Shown: positions 24,216 to 34,473, counted from the stretch's first letter. The stretch is DNA of 64,000 nucleotides from an uncultured Flavobacteriaceae bacterium (GCA_934675205.1 CAKUPQ010000003.1:1-64000), one strand, 5' to 3'. Translations and numbers: made by a program. The notes: generated by a model from the letters alone, not told the origin.

Positions 24216-25919
24216 CTAAAACCCCTCCTTTACTTCAAAAGTAACTTTTTCTTGTGTTGTCGGGTGGATAAATTCTAGATGTGATGCGTGTAAATACAAT
24301 CGGTCGGACGAGTTTCCGTACAAATCATCTCCGACAATCGGAGCGTTGAGCCCTAATTTGTGAGCAGAGTGTACTCGCAGTTGATGTGTTCTTCCGGTTA
24401 TCGGATAAAAATGAACTTTTGTAGTGTTGTTTATTCTCTCAATAACCTCAAATTTCGTAATCGCCTTTTTGCCAAATTCGAAACACACAAGCTGTCTTGG
24501 TCTGTCGTATAAATCTCCACGAAGCGGAAGATGTATTTCTCCCTCATTCTTATCAATCACTTTCGAAAGCAAAGCGGTATATCGTTTTTGAACGGTTCGT
24601 TTCAGGAATTGTTTTTGAATGTGTTTGTGAGCTTCTTTGGTTTTAGCCACCACCAAAAGCCCTGAAGTTGCCATATCCAAACGATGAATCATCAGAGGTT
24701 CGGTTTGCAAAACGGATTTTAGCCTTGTATAAACCGAATCTTTAATATGTATGCCCGAAACCGAAAGCAAATCAAAAGGTTTATTCACAATCACAAAACT
24801 GTCGTCTTCATAAACGATTTCGAGTTTTTTGCCCTCTCCCAAGTTTTTTATAAACGGATTTTCGTCAGTTTGAATTCCCTCTAACATATAGTTGAGAATA
24901 GGCTCACATTTTCCGGTACAGGCAGGATAAAACTGTTTGTGTTTTCGGATTTCAGATTTAGGAGATGCTCCCCACCAAAATTCAGCCATAGCAAGGGGTT
25001 TGAGTTCGTTCTGAAAAGCGTAGTGCAACAGCTTTGGAGTAGCACATTCTCCTGCTCCTGCAGGTGGTTTTCCGAAAACGGTTTCACCAAAAATTGCCTT
25101 TAGGCTTTTTGTTTTTCCGTATTGGTTCAAAAAAGAATATTGTTCGAAAAGCTGTTGTTGTAAGAGTGATGACTTTTCTTTTCGTTCTGTTTTCAGTTGT
25201 TCAATCTGACGGTCAAAGTGTTCTATTTTGATTTTATAATCGTCTGAAGCCTGTTTTAGATTGTTTTCCAAAACCCGAAGTTCGTGTTTGTCTCTCAAAC
25301 TTTGTTTAATCAAATCTTCTTCAAAAACAGCATAATCTTTTTCTGACAGTATTTGCTGTTGTTGTTCCCGTAATTTTTTTCGTTCAGCCTTATTCTGTTT
25401 GAGTTGTGTTTTGAAATTGGTTAATTTCTGATTAGTCCAAGCGGTATGTTTTTCAAAATCGGATTTCAGAAAGATATAATTTTCGTCTGACTCGATTTGC
25501 TCGATTTGTCTGTTTATACGGTTCAGAATTTCTTCTTCTTGTAAGAAAAAACTGTTTTCGGTAAGCATATCAAAAACGGGAGGAACAAATTTCTGATGGA
25601 TATTAGTTCCTGCCAATTTTCCGGAAAAAGCGGATAAATAGCCTAACTTTTGTTGTTTATCTTCAACCACCAAAACCCCAAACATTTTTCCGATGACAAG
25701 TCCGTTTTGGTTAGGGTTTAAACCAAAATTATGTTCTAAATCAGCTTGGTTTTCCAAATAATTTTGGAGTTCTCCAACAGCAATTTTAGCAAGTGGGTGA
25801 GGGGTATAAAAAAAGGGAAAAGTAAACTTTTCGGGAGGTTCAAGGTCTTTGATGCTATCTTCCGAAAAATAAACTAATAAAGATTTTTGGGTTGTAATAT
25901 CAAGAGTTGATAATTCCAA
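24216..25919 (-). CDS. Long RluA-family RNA pseudouridine synthase with coiled-coil N-terminal half
   Basis: A 567-residue protein whose C-terminal ~220 residues are the RluA catalytic domain: YEDDSFVIVNKPFDLLSV, then HRLDMATSGLLVVAKT with the catalytic Asp, then GRTHQLRVHSA. The first half is much longer than in E. coli RluA. It contains a charged coiled coil (~145-255) and a segment with Cys-rich CATPKLLHYA and ACTGKCEP motifs. This long form occurs in several Bacteroidota and gammaproteobacteria. The likely job is pseudouridylation of rRNA or tRNA; the exact site is not predictable. Confidence 0.9.
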   Translation of the reverse strand: MELSTLDITTQKSLLVYFSEDSIKDLEPPEKFTFPFFYTPHPLAKIAVGELQNYLENQADLEHNFGLNPNQNGLVIGKMFGVLVVEDKQQKLGYLSAFSGKLAGTNIHQKFVPPVFDMLTENSFFLQEEEILNRINRQIEQIESDENYIFLKSDFEKHTAWTNQKLTNFKTQLKQNKAERKKLREQQQQILSEKDYAVFEEDLIKQSLRDKHELRVLENNLKQASDDYKIKIEHFDRQIEQLKTERKEKSSLLQQQLFEQYSFLNQYGKTKSLKAIFGETVFGKPPAGAGECATPKLLHYAFQNELKPLAMAEFWWGASPKSEIRKHKQFYPACTGKCEPILNYMLEGIQTDENPFIKNLGEGKKLEIVYEDDSFVIVNKPFDLLSVSGIHIKDSVYTRLKSVLQTEPLMIHRLDMATSGLLVVAKTKEAHKHIQKQFLKRTVQKRYTALLSKVIDKNEGEIHLPLRGDLYDRPRQLVCFEFGKKAITKFEVIERINNTTKVHFYPITGRTHQLRVHSAHKLGLNAPIVGDDLYGNSSDRLYLHASHLEFIHPTTQEKVTFEVKEGF

Positions 25920-25964
25920 TTTTCATTTGTTTCTATGAAGTTGCAAAACTAATGAATAAAAATG

Positions 25965-25997
25965 AAAAAGGCTGTCTGAATTTCAGACAGCCTTTTT
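25965..25997. terminator. Bidirectional terminator after the GEVED repeat-protein gene
   Basis: A-tract, GGCTGTCTG (25970-25978), loop AATTT, CAGACAGCC (25984-25992), then TTTTT. It works on the minus strand for the gene ending at 26018; the symmetry allows function on both strands. Confidence 0.85.
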
Positions 25998-26017
25998 GTT
26001 AGATTAAAAAATTACTT

Positions 26018-29000
26018 TTATTTCTTCACTACTTTCAGCATTTTCGAAACGCCTTCGATAGTTACTTTTATCAGATAATTTCCTGTTGGTAATCCTGACA
26101 TATCCAAACTGGTGTTGTCTGAATTTGCAGGTACATTTACCTCTTGTCCAAGCATATTGATTACTGTAACATTGCTGATTGGAGTGTTAGCACTCAAATA
26201 CATCATATCAGTCACAGGATTCGGATAATATCTGAATCCGAAGTTGTTAAAGTCTGCAACACCTGATGTTTGCTCAACCGTAACAGCCAAATAATCACTT
26301 TGACAACCTCCGTTTGTGCTTACTACATAATAAATAGTAGCATCCACAAGCTCTGTACTTGGGTCAAGAACAATAGTAAGGTCTTCATCAGCATACCATA
26401 CCAAGTTATCTCCTGTTACATCAAGGTCAGCCAACGTTTGTCCTACTGTAAATTGTTGTGTTGCAAGTCCTGTTGGAGTTGCCACCTCATCACAAGAAAC
26501 TCTCAAAGTAAAGTCAAGAGCCTCTCCTTGAGCTACTAGTCCACAAGCAGGAGGGTTAGCTGTAGCTCCGGTTTGAGCACGAACTCTCATTCGGTAGTCT
26601 CCACCCGGTGTATCAGCAGGAATTGTAATTGTTCCTGATTTGTTACCGGTTCCACCTGCAAGGAAGAACACTTGTTCATCATCTCCAAATATAAAGTCGT
26701 TATTCCAGTCCACCCAGATTCTCAATCCACTTGCTCCTCCAACAAAGTTAGAAGTGAAGTTGAATGTTTCACCTGCATCTTCTGTGATAATCATAGCCAT
26801 ATTATCCACATAACCTGTTCCTAAAGCCGTATCAGGGTAAGAATAAGTTACATTCTCCACAGCATTGGTTGTATTAAACAAGGTAAAGTAGAATCCTTGA
26901 GTTGCATAAGGAATACAGTGCCCTGAATTGAATCGTACAGGTCCTGCCCATTCTCCGAACTCATCTTCGTCATCAGTACTACAATCTCTACGAACATAGA
27001 AATCGTAAGGAATAGTAGAATCTAATCCTGATAATGTGTAAGAGAATGCGTCAATATCTGAAATTTCAGTTCCTTCTGTTTCAACATTAAATCCAACATT
27101 ACCCCATTTCACTTGGAATGTTCCGGCTTCTGCAGATGTCCATACTAAATCTACTGAATCTGCAGTAGGATTAGCATAACCTAAATCTGTAGCAGGATTA
27201 GGACAAGCAGGAATATCTTCAAATGTTGCATTAAGTACCCAAGTTCCGTCTTCCACAAAAACAAGGTTTTCACCACAACCTGAACCTCCTGTTGTTCTCC
27301 AGGCTTTCAGTTCAAATTCAATTGTTCCGGTAGCTCCGTTAGCAAAGGTTACAGCTCTGTTATAGTAGATCACACCAGGGAAATCTTCACCACCTGTCGG
27401 AAGTGCCACTGCTGCTTCTCCCATTCCAAGGGTAGAAGAGTAAAGCACTGAACGTTGGTGGCTTGTATAAGCAGGATTAGCAGATGTCATCACGTATTGT
27501 ACCTGAAGACTTGCTAAAAACTGACCGTCTGGTACGTCTATGGCAAATGAAGTTGCACAAGCAATATCATCAACCTGTGGATCTGCATTAAGCAATGTAG
27601 GTATATTTCCTTCAAATACTCCCGGAGTAAAACTTATAGGCCCTCTCCACATACTATATCCGTCACCATCAATAGTACAATCTTGACGTACATAATAGTC
27701 ATAAGTAACTCCTCCTGTAAGAGGGCTTAACGTATAAGGATTACCAACTCCCGGAATCATTGTTCCTGTTCCTGGAGTAAATCCTGCTGGGCCATACTCA
27801 ATGTCAAATACTGTTCCTGTGCTTGACCAAGATAAAGATACTCCCGTAGCAGAAGTATTTACTGCTATCATATTTTGAGGGAACATACAATCAGGCTGTT
27901 CAATAACTATAAGCGTATAATCTTCTGTTTCTCCGTAATTTTGAATATTACAAGCATCAAAAACCGTAGTGCTTTCAACTGCTCTTACACGAAGTCTGTA
28001 ACTACCTCCTGCTGAACCTAAAGGAATAGCAATCTCTCCTGAATAAGTACCTCCCGAAGCAATTGTTCCTGTACTTTCAGACATTAGTTCAGTTGATTCA
28101 AAAACACCGTTGTTGTTCCAATCTACCCAAACTTTTACAGCAGCAGCCCAACCGCCAATTCCTACTTCAAAAGGAACAGTTGTTCCATCAACCGCTGTTG
28201 CAGAGATAGATGAGAAATTGTTGTAACCATTTGCCCCACAAGATGTGTTGCCTGTATCGTTTGCAATGTTATCTAAAGCATCAAAGGTTTCAACATTAGT
28301 AATTTTAGCTCCACCTGCACATCCGTACAGATATTGAGGAACACAATATCCTGTTTTGAAGTTGAAAGGACCTGACCAAAGGCTGTATCCGTCTCCGTCT
28401 GCTGTACAATCCTGACGTACATAAAACTGATAAGGAACATCAATCGTTACATCTACTGATGTAGAATTCGTAGTCAATCCGTTGATTTGAGTACCACTTC
28501 CTAATGCGAATCCTTGAGGACCCCATTCTACATCAAACAAATCTCCTGTAGTACTCCAAGCAAGCGTTACTTCTGTTAAAGAGGTAGGAGTAGCCGAAAG
28601 ACCATTTGGAGGCATACAATCCGGTACAGGCACTATGGTAAGTGTATAATCTTCTACCTCTCCGTAGCTTATCTGTCCACAAGGGTTTGCTATTGTATTA
28701 TAATAATAACGTGAACGTACTCTGATACGGTAATCTCCATCAGCTAAACCGGTAGGAATATTGATAGTTCCCGTAAAAGTTGTAGCTGCTGCAAGATATA
28801 CGTGTTCTGCTACCAGCTCGTCTGTATCAAACATCATATTGTTGTTAAAATCAACCCAAATTTCCAGATTGGTATAAGACGGAACGCTTACTGCATAATT
28901 AAAACTTCCTCCCTCAGATTGAGTAACTGAAAGGTTAGAGAAGTTGTTGTAATCGTTGTTAACACCGTTATTCAAATTCATTATATTGGTGTACCCGTAA

Positions 29001-32000
29001 GTAGTAGAAAAATCAGTAATACGGTAGGATGTAGAAACCCACTCTACAGAAGTTAAACAATAACCTGTATAGAACGGGAAAGGTCCTGACCAAAGGCTGT
29101 ATCCGTCTCCGTCTGCTGTACAATCCTGACGTACATAATACTGATAGTGAGTTTCTGCTGTAAGACCTGTAAGCTCAAAAAGATTACTAACTCCCGTAGT
29201 AGTTGCATCAGTCGGGTTTCCTGTTGGGGTAAATCCTGAAACTCCATATTCTACATCAAATGTATCTCCTGCACTACTCCAAGACAAAGTTGCCGAGTTG
29301 AAAGTAACTCCTGCAACTCCCAATCCACTTGGAGGCATACAAGCAGGAACAGGCGTTACGGTAAGTGTATAATCTTCTGTTTCTCCGTAATTCATACTTC
29401 CACAAGGTTGTGCTGATGAATTCCAATAATAACGTGAACGTACCCTCATACGGTAATCTCCGTCAGCTATGGTAGCAGGAAGATCGATAGTTCCCGTAAA
29501 GGTAGTATTAGCAGTGCCATATACGTGTTCTGCTACCAGTTCGTCCGTATCAAATATCATATTGTTGTTAAAATCAATCCAGATTTCAACATTGGTATAA
29601 GACGGAACACTTACAGCATAGTCAAAGCTACCTCCTTCAGATTGAGTAACTGACAAAGCAGAATAGTCGTTGTAAGCATTGGCAACGCCGTTATTCAGAT
29701 TCAAGATATTGGTATATCCACTCGTAGTAGAGAAATCAGTGATTCTGTTTCCTGTATAAAGAGAAGATGTCACACAATACCCTGTATAGAAAGGGAAAGG
29801 TCCCGCCCAAAGGCTATATCCGTCTCCGTCTGCTGTACAATCCTGACGTACATAATATTGATAGTTAGTTTCTGCTGTAAGACCTCCTAAAGTATAAGGA
29901 GAAGTTACTCCCGTAGTAGTAGCATCATTCGGACTTCCTGTCGGAGTAAATCCTGAAACTCCGTATTCGATATCAAACGAAGTTCCTGCACTGTTCCAAG
30001 ATAAATCAGCTGAAGTAAATGTAACTCCATCAACTGCTAATCCGCTTGGAGGCATACAAGCAGGAGGGTCGATTACTGTAAAGGTATAATCTTCCGTTTC
30101 TCCATAATTATAAATAGTACAAGGGTCAAATCCTGTATTGCCTTCAACTACTCTTACTCTCATTCGGTAATCTCCGTTCGGAGTTCCTGCAGGAACAGTA
30201 AAGTCGCCTGTAAAAGTACCTCCGGTTGCAATTACTGCTGTACTTTCAGTCATCAACTCGTCAGTTTCAAAAACACCGTTGCTGTTCCAGTCAATCCAGA
30301 TTCTTACTCCTGCACCATAGCTACCGATCGATACCGCAACAGAAACATCAGAATTTTCGGGAGCCGCAGCAGATATAGCAGTAAAGTTATTATAGCCATC
30401 TGCTCCACAAGAACCTGTACCTGTATTATTAGCAATATTTAATATTGCATCAGATGTTACGAAATTACTGATTTTAGCTCCGTTTGAACAACCATACAGA
30501 TATTGAGGAATACAATATCCTGTTTGGAAAGGGAAAGGTCCTGCCCAAAGGCTGTATCCGTCTCCGTCTGCTGTACAATCCTGACGTACATAATATTGAT
30601 AAGGTGTATCAATCGTTACGTTTACTGATGTAGTAGTTGTAGTTAATCCGTTGATTTGAGTACCACTTCCTAATGTAAATCCTGCAGCTCCCCATTCTAC
30701 ATCAAACGTGCTGCCTGCACTTGTCCAGCCAAGCGTTACTTCTGATAAAGATACAGGAGTAGCTGTCAAAGCACTTGGTGGCATACAATCAGGCATAGGA
30801 ACGATAGAAACCGTGTAATCTTCAGTTTCTCCGTAATTCATACTTCCACAAGGTTGTGCTGATGAATTCCAATAATAACGTGAACGTACTCTCATACGAT
30901 AATCTCCTTCAGCTATGGTAGCAGGAAGATCAATAGTTCCCGTAAAGGTAGTATTAGCAGTGCCATATACGTGTTCTGCTACCAACTCATCGGTATCAAA
31001 CATCATATTGTTGTTGTAATCAATCCAGATTTCAACATTGGTATAACCCGGAACGCTTACTGCATAATCAAAGCTGCCTCCTTCTGATTGACTAACCGAA
31101 AAAGCAGAATAATTGTTATAAGAATTGGCAATACCATTGTTTAGGTTTGAGATATTGGTATATCCACTCGTAGTAGAGAAATCAGTGATTCTGTATCCTG
31201 TATAAAGAGAAGATGCCTCACAATAACCTGTAAAGAAAGAGAAAGGTCCTGCCCAAGTACTGTATCCGTCTCCGTCTGCTGTACAGTTCTGACGTACATA
31301 ATATTGGTAAGATGTTTCTGCTGTAAGTCCTGTAAGAGTATAAGGGTTACCAACTGCTGTGGTAGTTGCATCATTCGGGTTTCCTGTCGGAGTAAATCCT
31401 GAAACTCCATACTCAATGTCAAAAGCAGTCCCCGGACTTAACCAAGATAAATCAGCTGATGTATAAGTAGTTCCATTTACATTCAAACTAATTGGTGTAG
31501 GACAGTCAGGAAGTAATTCAAAAGTAGGTGTAATTATCCATGTATTGTTATTCACATAGTTGTAGGTGGTACCACAACCGCTACCTCCATAAGTTCTCCA
31601 TGCTTTTAATACAAAATCCACACTTCCTGTTGCTCCGTTGGCAAAAGAAGTATTTCGGTCATAGCTGAATGTTCCGGCAGTAGCTCCTGTTCCGGTAGCA
31701 ATAGTTGTTTCTCCCATATTGATAGTAGGAGACCACAATGCTGAGCGTTGTTCTGACATCCAGGCACCTCCCCAAGCAGTCATATCATACTGAACATTGA
31801 TGTTTGAAATCTGATAACCTGCCGGAACATCTATAGTCAAGATAGCTTCAGGAGTACAAGCAGCACCAGCACTTGAAGTTGGTGCTCCATATAGTGTAGG
31901 AATATCTCCACCCGAATAGTATCCTATTCCAAACGAAAACGGACCTGCCCAAGCACTCATATCTCCGTCTATACATTCTTGAGATACATAAAACTCATAA

Positions 32001-32935
32001 ACTCCTGTATCTAAAGTAGATGTTGAGATAACTGTAGAGTTAGTCGTTAATCCGGTTATTTGAGTACCTGTACCCAATACAAAACCAGACATACCCCATT
32101 CCACATCATAATCACCTCCACTTCCTGTCCAGCCAAGCGTAACGTCATCTGAAGATTGAGTAACCGTCAAGTTAGTCGGAGGCATACAACCTGTACATTC
32201 TCCGACAACCTCATAAACAAGGTTGTACTCATTGTTCGCAGGGTCGGTATAGATTGTATTCCAAGTACCGCTATTTTGTCTGTAAACATCATCTACACCT
32301 AAAGCTAGAGTGTTTGATCTTCTTTCCCAAGCGGTTGCACCGGTTGTTGTTACCTGTACCCAATATCTTGTATCTGCTATAGGAGCAAACGAAAGGTTTT
32401 CAGACGAAATGTCAAGTGTGTGCATATAATACGTTCCTGCTGAAAGAACAGGACTTGTTGATGTAACACCTGTTATTGTATTAAGAACAGTATCCGGAAC
32501 TCCTGCATTATCTGACCAGAAAATAACGTCAAAAGTAGCCGTAGAAGAGGTGTTAACACTAACTTTTACGGTAGTAACATCGAATGTGTTTCCCGCATAT
32601 ACCATAAAGTCTCCTGCTAATTCCTGGCTGTTATCTCCTCCTATAAGATAACCTCCTCCCGTTCCTGTACTTGGTGAGATTTGAGAGCAGTCAAAAGGAT
32701 CATCATCGTCTGCACTTGCCAATGCAACCTGATAGTTGTTGGCTGTTGCAATTTGTTCTGTCTGTGTTTCTGTTGAAACAAGTTCGTTGTTTGAGGCTTC
32801 TTTCAGGTTAGGCATCAGATAGGCAAATCCGATTTGACCTAACAGGAGCACTCCGCCAAACGCCAGCCATCCGAGCCAACGTTTTGCTTTTCCCGTTCGA
32901 TTCCCGGAGGAATCACTAAATGTAAATTTGTTCAT
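26018..32935 (-). CDS. Giant T9SS type A cargo protein with GEVED and fibronectin-like repeats
   Basis: About 2305 residues. I start at 32935 (MNKFTFSDSSGN) because the longer frame only adds a 13-residue Phe-rich leader. A membrane segment (WLGWLAFGGVLLLGQIGFAY) at ~18-38 serves as the export signal. The body alternates FN3-like modules (each ending YYVRQDCTADGDGYSLW) with GEVED modules (NNNMxFDTDELV, then YGETEDYT). I count six GEVED copies, five with clear motifs near 27.92, 28.65, 29.37, 30.09 and 30.81 kb, a period of about 720 bp. The C-terminal ~75 residues are a type A sorting domain (FRYYPNPVTDMMYL, INMLGQEV, LPTGNYLIKV, KVVKK), so it is exported by the T9SS and probably surface-attached. 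Its binding target is unknown. Confidence 0.92.
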   Translation of the reverse strand: MNKFTFSDSSGNRTGKAKRWLGWLAFGGVLLLGQIGFAYLMPNLKEASNNELVSTETQTEQIATANNYQVALASADDDDPFDCSQISPSTGTGGGYLIGGDNSQELAGDFMVYAGNTFDVTTVKVSVNTSSTATFDVIFWSDNAGVPDTVLNTITGVTSTSPVLSAGTYYMHTLDISSENLSFAPIADTRYWVQVTTTGATAWERRSNTLALGVDDVYRQNSGTWNTIYTDPANNEYNLVYEVVGECTGCMPPTNLTVTQSSDDVTLGWTGSGGDYDVEWGMSGFVLGTGTQITGLTTNSTVISTSTLDTGVYEFYVSQECIDGDMSAWAGPFSFGIGYYSGGDIPTLYGAPTSSAGAACTPEAILTIDVPAGYQISNINVQYDMTAWGGAWMSEQRSALWSPTINMGETTIATGTGATAGTFSYDRNTSFANGATGSVDFVLKAWRTYGGSGCGTTYNYVNNNTWIITPTFELLPDCPTPISLNVNGTTYTSADLSWLSPGTAFDIEYGVSGFTPTGNPNDATTTAVGNPYTLTGLTAETSYQYYVRQNCTADGDGYSTWAGPFSFFTGYCEASSLYTGYRITDFSTTSGYTNISNLNNGIANSYNNYSAFSVSQSEGGSFDYAVSVPGYTNVEIWIDYNNNMMFDTDELVAEHVYGTANTTFTGTIDLPATIAEGDYRMRVRSRYYWNSSAQPCGSMNYGETEDYTVSIVPMPDCMPPSALTATPVSLSEVTLGWTSAGSTFDVEWGAAGFTLGSGTQINGLTTTTTSVNVTIDTPYQYYVRQDCTADGDGYSLWAGPFPFQTGYCIPQYLYGCSNGAKISNFVTSDAILNIANNTGTGSCGADGYNNFTAISAAAPENSDVSVAVSIGSYGAGVRIWIDWNSNGVFETDELMTESTAVIATGGTFTGDFTVPAGTPNGDYRMRVRVVEGNTGFDPCTIYNYGETEDYTFTVIDPPACMPPSGLAVDGVTFTSADLSWNSAGTSFDIEYGVSGFTPTGSPNDATTTGVTSPYTLGGLTAETNYQYYVRQDCTADGDGYSLWAGPFPFYTGYCVTSSLYTGNRITDFSTTSGYTNILNLNNGVANAYNDYSALSVTQSEGGSFDYAVSVPSYTNVEIWIDFNNNMIFDTDELVAEHVYGTANTTFTGTIDLPATIADGDYRMRVRSRYYWNSSAQPCGSMNYGETEDYTLTVTPVPACMPPSGLGVAGVTFNSATLSWSSAGDTFDVEYGVSGFTPTGNPTDATTTGVSNLFELTGLTAETHYQYYVRQDCTADGDGYSLWSGPFPFYTGYCLTSVEWVSTSYRITDFSTTYGYTNIMNLNNGVNNDYNNFSNLSVTQSEGGSFNYAVSVPSYTNLEIWVDFNNNMMFDTDELVAEHVYLAAATTFTGTINIPTGLADGDYRIRVRSRYYYNTIANPCGQISYGEVEDYTLTIVPVPDCMPPNGLSATPTSLTEVTLAWSTTGDLFDVEWGPQGFALGSGTQINGLTTNSTSVDVTIDVPYQFYVRQDCTADGDGYSLWSGPFNFKTGYCVPQYLYGCAGGAKITNVETFDALDNIANDTGNTSCGANGYNNFSSISATAVDGTTVPFEVGIGGWAAAVKVWVDWNNNGVFESTELMSESTGTIASGGTYSGEIAIPLGSAGGSYRLRVRAVESTTVFDACNIQNYGETEDYTLIVIEQPDCMFPQNMIAVNTSATGVSLSWSSTGTVFDIEYGPAGFTPGTGTMIPGVGNPYTLSPLTGGVTYDYYVRQDCTIDGDGYSMWRGPISFTPGVFEGNIPTLLNADPQVDDIACATSFAIDVPDGQFLASLQVQYVMTSANPAYTSHQRSVLYSSTLGMGEAAVALPTGGEDFPGVIYYNRAVTFANGATGTIEFELKAWRTTGGSGCGENLVFVEDGTWVLNATFEDIPACPNPATDLGYANPTADSVDLVWTSAEAGTFQVKWGNVGFNVETEGTEISDIDAFSYTLSGLDSTIPYDFYVRRDCSTDDEDEFGEWAGPVRFNSGHCIPYATQGFYFTLFNTTNAVENVTYSYPDTALGTGYVDNMAMIITEDAGETFNFTSNFVGGASGLRIWVDWNNDFIFGDDEQVFFLAGGTGNKSGTITIPADTPGGDYRMRVRAQTGATANPPACGLVAQGEALDFTLRVSCDEVATPTGLATQQFTVGQTLADLDVTGDNLVWYADEDLTIVLDPSTELVDATIYYVVSTNGGCQSDYLAVTVEQTSGVADFNNFGFRYYPNPVTDMMYLSANTPISNVTVINMLGQEVNVPANSDNTSLDMSGLPTGNYLIKVTIEGVSKMLKVVKK
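27900..31500 (-). repeat. Tandem ~720-bp coding repeats (FN3-GEVED units)
   Basis: Five consecutive units of ~240 codons. Stretches such as the DNA for RQDCTADGDGYSLW near 28.39, 29.10, 29.82 and 30.56 kb are nearly identical between units, pointing to recent duplication or gene conversion. Confidence 0.8.
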
Positions 32936-32970
32936 TTTGTTAAAAATTAAAATTTGGTTAAAAAAGAAGT

Positions 32971-33000
32971 GCAATATACTTAATTAATTTTATCAAACAA
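32971..33000 (-). promoter_or_regulatory. Candidate promoter of the GEVED repeat-protein gene
   Basis: On the minus strand TTG (33000-32998) is followed after 19 nt by TATATTGC (32978-32971), an imperfect TAnnTTTG. It lies about 35 nt before the ATG at 32935. Confidence 0.3.
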
Positions 33001-33011
33001 ATTAATAAATA

Positions 33012-33063
33012 AAAATATTAGGGCAAATCCATATTTTTTAATATAGATGTGCCCTAATATTTT
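33012..33063. repeat. 14-bp inverted repeat upstream of the GEVED gene
   Basis: AAAATATTAGGGCA (33012-33025) and TGCCCTAATATTTT (33050-33063) are perfect complements around a 24-nt AT-rich loop. It may be a terminator for the minus-strand gene upstream or a small palindromic element. Confidence 0.7.
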
Positions 33064-33171
33064 ATTTTGTGTGATCTATTACTTTTGTGTTTTTTGTGTC
33101 AAAAAGTGATGCCACAAACTTGCCTATCGATAAGTTCGATATAACACTCGTTTAAACTTTTATCTATATAG

Positions 33172-33308
33172 CATTGTTCTAAAATAATAAATAGCTCTGT
33201 GAAACTCTGTGTAACAACTAACTATATCGCAGAGATTTGCAAAGTACACGCAAATATTCACAGAGAAAATATCGTAATATATTTATTACACACTATTTTA
33301 GAACAATG
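33172..33308. repeat. 137-bp MITE-like element with 15-bp terminal inverted repeats
   Basis: CATTGTTCTAAAATA (33172-33186) and TATTTTAGAACAATG (33294-33308) are perfect inverted ends. The interior carries CTCTGTGAAACTCTGTG and a related reverse CACAGAGAA, a word family I recognise from dispersed intergenic repeats of Bacteroidota. No gene is seen in the gap 32936-33352. Confidence 0.65.
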
Positions 33309-33352
33309 TTATCTTAAATGTGCCATAGGAACGAACTGTTTATATACAAAAC

Positions 33353-33718
33353 TTAATATTGTCCTGTCCCGAGCAAAACCAACGTACAGGCCTCTTCGTA
33401 TTCGATTCCGTTTTGAGTTAGGATTTCGTACAGTTCGGGGTTTTCTGTTCCGGGATTGAAGATAACTCTTTTGGGATTTAGGCTTATAATATAATTGTAG
33501 TATTCTACCTGATTTTTTGGGTTAAGATAAAGCGTAACCGTATCAATTCCGTCAAAATGTATTTTCTCTTTTTCGACAGGAACCCCCAAAACTTCGGTTT
33601 GCCTTCTTCCGACAGCCACAACAGGCTGATTGTGATGTTGTAATCTTTCAATAGCTTTGTACGAATATCTTTCGGGATTGCTTGATGCTCCTATTACGAG
33701 TGTTTTTTTAGCTTTCAT
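33353..33718 (-). CDS. CoA-binding protein (YccU-like)
   Basis: A 121-residue cytosolic protein forming a single CoA_binding_2 Rossmann domain. It opens with TLVIGASSNPERYSYKAIERL, continues with a VVAVGRR strand and NPKNQVEYYNYIISL, and ends with VIFNPGTENPELYEIL and a conserved Cys near EEACTLVLL. The length is typical. The family binds CoA or related nucleotides and its function is unclear. Transcribed alone. Confidence 0.88.
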   Translation of the reverse strand: MKAKKTLVIGASSNPERYSYKAIERLQHHNQPVVAVGRRQTEVLGVPVEKEKIHFDGIDTVTLYLNPKNQVEYYNYIISLNPKRVIFNPGTENPELYEILTQNGIEYEEACTLVLLGTGQY

Positions 33719-33767
33719 AGTATGAAAAATTTACACAAATATAATGATTTTCAGACAGAATTTAATA

Positions 33768-33775
33768 TATCTTTG
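33768..33775 (+). promoter_or_regulatory. -7 box TATCTTTG before the marC-family gene
   Basis: TATCTTTG, a full TAnnTTTG match, ends 17 nt before the GTG start at 33793, so the leader is only about 10 nt. Confidence 0.5.
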
Positions 33776-33792
33776 CACAAAAATCATAATAA

Positions 33793-34425
33793 GTGGACAA
33801 CGTATTTATTTACATCTTTTTTGCATTGTTTTCGGTTTTGAACCCATTGGGAGCAATTCCGATTTTTATTGCTCTGACAGACGGAGATTCCAAACAATCT
33901 CGTTCGAGAACTTCACTTTGGACAGCTATTAACGTAGTTATCATTCTGACGATTTCGTTTTTTATCGGAGAATATGCTCTTAATTTTTTCGGAATCAGTA
34001 TTGATTCGTTGAGAATTGCAGGAGGAATCGTGATTATGAGTTCAGGTTTTGCTTTACTTTCGGGAGGATTCAGCAAAAACAGGGGAATCAAAAAAGAAGT
34101 GCAGAACGATGCTCAAAACCGAAGTGATATTGCTCTTTCTCCACTTGCCATTCCGATGTTGGCAGGGCCCGGGTCGATTTCGCTTATGATTGCTTCGTAT
34201 CAGGATTATCCTGGCAGTGTGGACAGAATTTTGATTTGTTTAGCAGTACTGGCTATCGGAGTTGTAATATTTCTGATTTTGAGAAGTGCTCAATATTTGG
34301 CAAAAGTTCTCGGAGCGTCCGGAATTGTTGCCATTTCGAGAATTATGGGTTTCATCGTGCTTGCCATCGGGATTCAATATATCATCAACTCGGTAGTGAA
34401 TATCATTAAGGGGATTAGTTTTTAA
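33793..34425 (+). CDS. MarC family integral membrane protein
   Basis: A 210-residue inner-membrane protein with about six hydrophobic segments. The GTG start is preceded in frame directly by a TAA and gives the expected family N-terminus (FFALFSVLNPLGAIPIFIAL). Also conserved are AGGIVIMSSGFALL, a charged loop (KNRGIKKEVQNDAQ), LSPLAIPMLAGPGSISLMI and ISRIMGFIVLAIGIQYI. MarC proteins were once linked to antibiotic resistance but their transport role is unresolved. It stands alone. Confidence 0.9.
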   Translation: MDNVFIYIFFALFSVLNPLGAIPIFIALTDGDSKQSRSRTSLWTAINVVIILTISFFIGEYALNFFGISIDSLRIAGGIVIMSSGFALLSGGFSKNRGIKKEVQNDAQNRSDIALSPLAIPMLAGPGSISLMIASYQDYPGSVDRILICLAVLAIGVVIFLILRSAQYLAKVLGASGIVAISRIMGFIVLAIGIQYIINSVVNIIKGISF

Positions 34426-34473
34426 AAATTTAATCGAAAAAATCAACAGGATTTAAAAAATCAAAAAAAACGT

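Noticed and set aside
33199-33459. 86-codon plus-strand frame
   Set aside because: It covers the MITE-like element and the antisense of the CoA-binding gene, with no protein-like features.
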